Assembly (NCBI GenBank): GCA_013695245.1
Contig: JACDAW010000095.1
Span: 1-7,302 of the forward strand
Length of the DNA stretch: 7,302 bases
Direction of reading: 5' to 3'
Origin: Pyrinomonadaceae bacterium
GTDB lineage: Bacteria; Acidobacteriota; Blastocatellia; Pyrinomonadales; Pyrinomonadaceae
In this document: one piece after another, positions 6,889-7,302 of the stretch
How positions within the stretch are numbered: position 1 is the stretch's first letter
Layout of the letters: each line of letters starts with the position of its first letter
Position numbers and translations under genes: made by a program
The notes under the pieces: model-generated
Told to the model about the DNA's origin: nothing
Databases searched by the model: none
What the model saw: only the letters and a program-made list of their open reading frames with translations

Positions 6889-7302
6889 ATGAATAACGAT
6901 GAAGGCGCGAAAAGGAATCTGCGAGAGAGTAAGGACGAAATGAGCGCGGCGCAAGTTTCGTTATGTCCGGCGTGCGGCGCAGAGGTGCAACGCAGTTCGG
7001 CGCGTTTCTGTTCGACTTGCGGGCGCTCGCTCGACGCGCTCGGCTACCGCCCGGCTGACTCGCTGCGCGCCTCTTACCATCAGCATCGTGCGCGCATCGT
7101 GGTCAAAGCCGCGACACCGAAATGGGTTCGCGGGCAGAGAAGAATTATATGCGTTGGAGGGGCGGGGCAAAAAACAATTTTCCCGCATAATCTAAATGCG
7201 GCAACTGCGACCGCGCTCGCGTTCGTCGTTTACTCGCATATTCCTTATCTCGGCATTCTCTTTTGCCCCGGCGCGATTGTGATGGGCGGCGTCGGGCTAT
7301 TT
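6889..7302 (+). CDS. Zinc-ribbon protein with hydrophobic C-terminal region, 3' end truncated by the window
   Basis: The frame is open from the ATG at 6889 to the last base (138 residues visible, no stop), so the gene continues beyond the window. Residues 26-44 form a four-cysteine zinc ribbon: CPACG (C26, C29) and CSTCG (C41, C44), of the type found at the N-terminus of many bacterial membrane-associated proteins. GYRPADSLRASYHQ (52-65) follows, then a basic linker (66-100), then a hydrophobic segment from about 105 (TATALAFVVYSHIPYLGILF and on) to the edge, likely one or more membrane helices. The layout matches my memory of zinc-ribbon proteins in Blastocatellia with a C-terminal two-helix membrane domain; I know no function for them. 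An alternative start is the ATG at 6940 (MSAAQVSLCPACG), which would place the ribbon closer to the N-terminus as is common. The gene follows the NurA-domain gene by 59 bases on the same strand. Confidence 0.87.
   Translation, partial: MNNDEGAKRNLRESKDEMSAAQVSLCPACGAEVQRSSARFCSTCGRSLDALGYRPADSLRASYHQHRARIVVKAATPKWVRGQRRIICVGGAGQKTIFPHNLNAATATALAFVVYSHIPYLGILFCPGAIVMGGVGLF
6931..6935 (+). promoter_or_regulatory. Ribosome binding site for the alternative zinc-ribbon start
   Basis: AAGGA lies 4 bases before the in-frame ATG at 6940. It is as good a match as the site before 6889, so the start of this protein stays undecided between residue 1 and residue 18 of the longer form. Confidence 0.4.

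Noticed and set aside
7196..7282. Small frame starting at ATG 7196 after a CATAAT hexamer
   Set aside because: It ends after 28 codons, overlaps the hydrophobic region of the zinc-ribbon gene in another frame, and has no -35 box at the right spacing.

Overview
The window looks like a chromosomal segment from an Acidobacteriota bacterium, most likely class Blastocatellia. Three things suggest this: a large Oar-type TonB-dependent receptor, a zinc-ribbon/membrane protein whose layout I recall from that class, and a small secreted protein with a core I also associate with it. The taxonomic call rests on recalled protein resemblance, not on a database search. All five genes lie on the + strand, and composition is moderately GC-rich throughout with no obvious foreign island.

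Layout. Positions 1-3322 hold most of a TonB-dependent outer-membrane receptor whose N-terminus lies outside the window. The gap 3323-3654 carries a converging inverted repeat built from six decamers of the form CGCRGATNNN (three per strand), then a good intrinsic terminator, then a small hairpin and the start region of the next gene. Positions 3655-4917 encode an exported TPR protein with an Asn/Ser-rich linker. Positions 5059-5577 encode a small secreted protein of unknown function; a sigma70-like promoter sits so close to its ATG that the mRNA may be leaderless. Positions 5618-6829 encode a NurA-domain nuclease. Positions 6889-7302 encode the start of a zinc-ribbon protein with a hydrophobic C-terminal part; its frame stays open to the window edge.

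How the genes relate. The receptor is a separate transcription unit closed by the terminator. The TPR, secreted, NurA and zinc-ribbon genes are codirectional with gaps of 141, 40 and 59 bases and no terminator I can recognise between them. The last three could be cotranscribed from the promoter at 5023-5051. The cluster mixes envelope proteins (receptor, TPR, secreted protein) with a DNA-end nuclease, so shared transcription need not mean shared function. NurA's usual partner, the HerA ATPase, is not in the window.

I see no clear new defence or mobile system. The most interesting signals are the decamer palindrome, the apparent His-to-Asp change at a conserved NurA active-site position, the possible leaderless start, and the edge-truncated zinc-ribbon gene. 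There are no tRNA or rRNA genes, CRISPR arrays, transposases or attachment sites that I can recognise.
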